Made by a program: the position numbers and the translations under genes. Shown here piece by piece: positions 6,898 through 8,548 of a stretch of 8,548 nucleotides of DNA (positions are counted from its first letter, which is position 1; every line of letters begins with the position of its first letter). Origin of the DNA: an uncultured Burkholderiales bacterium. Its GTDB lineage: Bacteria > Pseudomonadota > Gammaproteobacteria > Burkholderiales > Burkholderiaceae_C. Under the pieces are notes generated by a model, which did not search any database, had not been told where the DNA came from, and worked only from the letters and a program-made list of their open reading frames with translations. Where the stretch lies: positions 1 through 8,548 of the forward strand of contig CAIYKK010000164.1 in assembly GCA_903926695.1 (NCBI GenBank), written 5' to 3'.

Positions 6898-7866
6898 ATG
6901 GCAAACTCCAACACCCCGCTACCAGAAAACCGCAAACTCCAGGCCGAGGAAAACCCTGCTTCGCCCGCCTGCGTCATGACGTTCAATGCCAATGACCCCA
7001 GCGGCGCAGGCGGTCTGGCCGCCGACATCACCGCCATCGCCTCAGCCGGGGCGCACCCGCTGGCCATTGTCACCGGCGCCTACACCCGCGACAGCGCAGA
7101 AATTTTTGACCATTTCGCTTTCGACGAAGAAGCCGTGGGCGATCAGGCTCGTGCCGCGCTCGAAGACATGCCCGTGTCAGCCATCAAGGTCGGCTTTGTC
7201 GGCAGCCCGGAAAACATCAGCGCCATTGCCGAAATCGCCTCGGACTACGCCGAGGTGCCGCTGGTGGCCTACATGCCCAGCCTGTCGTGGTGGGAAGACA
7301 GCGAGATCGACAGCTACCTCGACGCCTTTCGTGAGCTGATGCTGCCCCAGACCACGCTCCTGATCGGCAACCACAGCACCCTGTGGCGCTGGCTGCTGCC
7401 CGACTGGCCCGCCGAGCGCAGCCCGTCGGCGCGCGACATTGCCAAGGCCGCCTCCGGCCTGGGCGTGCCCTACACGCTGGTCACCGGCATTCCCCTGCCC
7501 GACCAGTTCATTGACAACGTGCTGGCCACGCCGCAAACGGTCCTGTACAGCGAAAAGTTCGAGCGCTTCGAGGCCGTTTTTGAAGGCGCGGGCGATACCC
7601 TGTCAGCCGCCCTGTGCGCCTTGCTGGCCAACGGCCACGACCTGCAGGCCGCCACGTCCGAAGCGCTGACTTACCTGGACAATAGCCTGGAGTCCGGGTT
7701 TCATCCCGGCATGGGCAACATCCTGCCCGACCGCCTGTTCTGGGCGCAGGCCGAAGACGATGACGCCCCCGACGACGAAACGCCCGACCCGGACCTGCCC
7801 GGCGACAATGCCGCCGTGACTCCCAAATCCCCTTTCGAGCTGCCCCCCAATGGAACAAAACATTAA
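6898..7866 (+). CDS. thiD: ThiD-like hydroxymethylpyrimidine/phosphomethylpyrimidine kinase (ribokinase superfamily)
   Basis: Probable cytoplasmic kinase of the thiamine pathway, phosphorylating HMP and HMP-phosphate. It has 322 residues, longer than the roughly 266 of E. coli ThiD. Seen: the N-terminal substrate loop [20 protein letters not shown] (27-46), the [12 protein letters not shown] strand-turn (58-69), [12 protein letters not shown] (97-107) and the ribokinase-type anion-hole motif [10 protein letters not shown] (230-239). Known ThiD enzymes have GTGCT with Cys in the last motif; here the residue is Asp233, as in PfkB-type kinases, so substrate use is less certain. The last 35 or so residues are an acidic, Pro-rich tail. 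ATG 6898 lacks a well-placed Shine-Dalgarno site; a TTG at 6889 sits closer behind TAAGGA and is a possible start. The end overlaps hemL by 17 bases in another frame. Confidence 0.85.
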   Translation: MANSNTPLPENRKLQAEENPASPACVMTFNANDPSGAGGLAADITAIASAGAHPLAIVTGAYTRDSAEIFDHFAFDEEAVGDQARAALEDMPVSAIKVGFVGSPENISAIAEIASDYAEVPLVAYMPSLSWWEDSEIDSYLDAFRELMLPQTTLLIGNHSTLWRWLLPDWPAERSPSARDIAKAASGLGVPYTLVTGIPLPDQFIDNVLATPQTVLYSEKFERFEAVFEGAGDTLSAALCALLANGHDLQAATSEALTYLDNSLESGFHPGMGNILPDRLFWAQAEDDDAPDDETPDPDLPGDNAAVTPKSPFELPPNGTKH

Positions 7867-8548
7867 ATCCGTCATTTCCCGTAACGAAGCGCTGTTCGAG
7901 CGTGCCAAGCGCCTGATTCCCGGCGGCGTCAATTCGCCCGTGCGCGCCTTCAAGGCCGTGGGCGGCACGCCGCGTTTTATCCAGCGCGCCCAGGGCGCTT
8001 ATTTCTGGGATGCCGACGGCCAGCGCTACATCGACGACATCGGCTCGTGGGGGCCGATGATTCTGGGCCACGGCCACCCGGCGGTGCTCGAAGCCGTCCA
8101 GAAAGCCGCGCTCGAAGGCTTTTCCTACGGCGCGCCGACCGAGCGCGAAGTCGAAATGGCCGAGGAAATCGTCAAACTCGTGCCGTCGATTGAAATGGTG
8201 CGCCTCGTCAGCTCCGGCACCGAAGCGACCATGAGCGTGATCCGGCTGGCACGCGGCGCGACCGGGCGCAACAAGATCATCAAGTTCGAGGGCTGCTACC
8301 ACGGCCACTCGGACGCGCTGCTTGTAAAAGCCGGCTCGGGTCTAGCCACTTTCGGCAGCCCGACCAGCGCGGGCGTACCGCCCGAAGTCGTGCAGCACAC
8401 GCTGGTGCTGGAATACAACCACATCGCCCAGCTTGAAGAAGTTTTTGCGCTGCACGGCAAAGACATCGCTTGCCTGATGATCGAGCCGATTGCAGGCAAC
8501 ATGAACTTCGTGCGCGCCAGCGTGCCCTTCATCAAACGCTGCCGCGAG
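7850..8548 (+). CDS. hemL: HemL, glutamate-1-semialdehyde 2,1-aminomutase (partial: N-terminal 233 codons)
   Basis: PLP enzyme that converts glutamate-1-semialdehyde to 5-aminolevulinate in the C5 route of tetrapyrrole (haem) synthesis. The N-terminal half is visible; the family is about 430 residues and the catalytic lysine lies past the right edge. Typical pieces: [13 protein letters not shown] (22-34), [15 protein letters not shown] (63-77), GAPTERE (94-100), the cofactor-phosphate loop [21 protein letters not shown] (120-140), [18 protein letters not shown] (147-164) and the [11 protein letters not shown] strand (211-221). ATG 7850 lies inside the 3' end of the thiD-like gene and gives the normal HemL N-terminus. 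No good Shine-Dalgarno site is seen, so translation may depend on the upstream gene. Confidence 0.97.
   Translation, partial: MEQNIKSVISRNEALFERAKRLIPGGVNSPVRAFKAVGGTPRFIQRAQGAYFWDADGQRYIDDIGSWGPMILGHGHPAVLEAVQKAALEGFSYGAPTEREVEMAEEIVKLVPSIEMVRLVSSGTEATMSVIRLARGATGRNKIIKFEGCYHGHSDALLVKAGSGLATFGSPTSAGVPPEVVQHTLVLEYNHIAQLEEVFALHGKDIACLMIEPIAGNMNFVRASVPFIKRCRE

Noticed and set aside
7508..8308. Minus-strand open frame of 266 codons across the thiD-like/hemL junction
   Set aside because: It runs antisense to two recognised enzymes and its translation shows no family features.

Overview
The window looks like chromosomal DNA of a betaproteobacterium, most likely Burkholderiales and probably close to the Comamonadaceae (Polaromonas/Rhodoferax-like). 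This rests on protein character, the GC-rich coding sequence, and the gene order Pil-Chp cluster / rubredoxin / thiD-like / hemL, which I recall from this group. No mobile element, tRNA, rRNA, CRISPR array or prophage gene is visible. About 97% of the window is coding.

Positions 1-6564, minus strand, hold the front part of a Pil-Chp chemosensory operon that controls type IV pilus function (twitching motility and, in Pseudomonas, surface sensing). Transcription runs leftwards: pilG and pilH (CheY-like receivers), pilI (CheW-like adaptor), pilJ (type IV pilus methyl-accepting protein), then a very large CheA-like kinase, ChpA/PilL. Only the first 955 codons of the kinase are inside the window. 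pilG and pilH overlap by one base, and pilH-pilI-pilJ-chpA are separated by 21, 40 and 63 bases, so one transcript is likely. There is no pilK (CheR-type methyltransferase) between pilJ and chpA, unlike Pseudomonas aeruginosa.

The visible part of ChpA has a degenerate phosphotransfer-like domain near the N-terminus, a second one with serine where the histidine should be, a long Pro/Ala-rich linker with a duplicated 18-residue acidic motif encoded by a 144-base-period direct repeat, and then a canonical Hpt domain. The kinase core and any receiver lie beyond the left edge.

Positions 6641-6802, minus strand, encode a 53-residue rubredoxin in the same direction as the pil-chp genes. A 95-base AT-richer intergenic region separates it from divergent plus-strand genes: a ThiD-like ribokinase-family kinase (6898-7866) and hemL (glutamate-1-semialdehyde aminomutase, tetrapyrrole synthesis), which overlaps the end of the thiD-like gene by 17 bases and runs off the right edge.

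The overall content is known biology. The points most worth a second look are the serine-variant phosphotransfer domain and the duplicated linker motif in ChpA, and the Asp-for-Cys change in the active-site loop of the ThiD-like protein.
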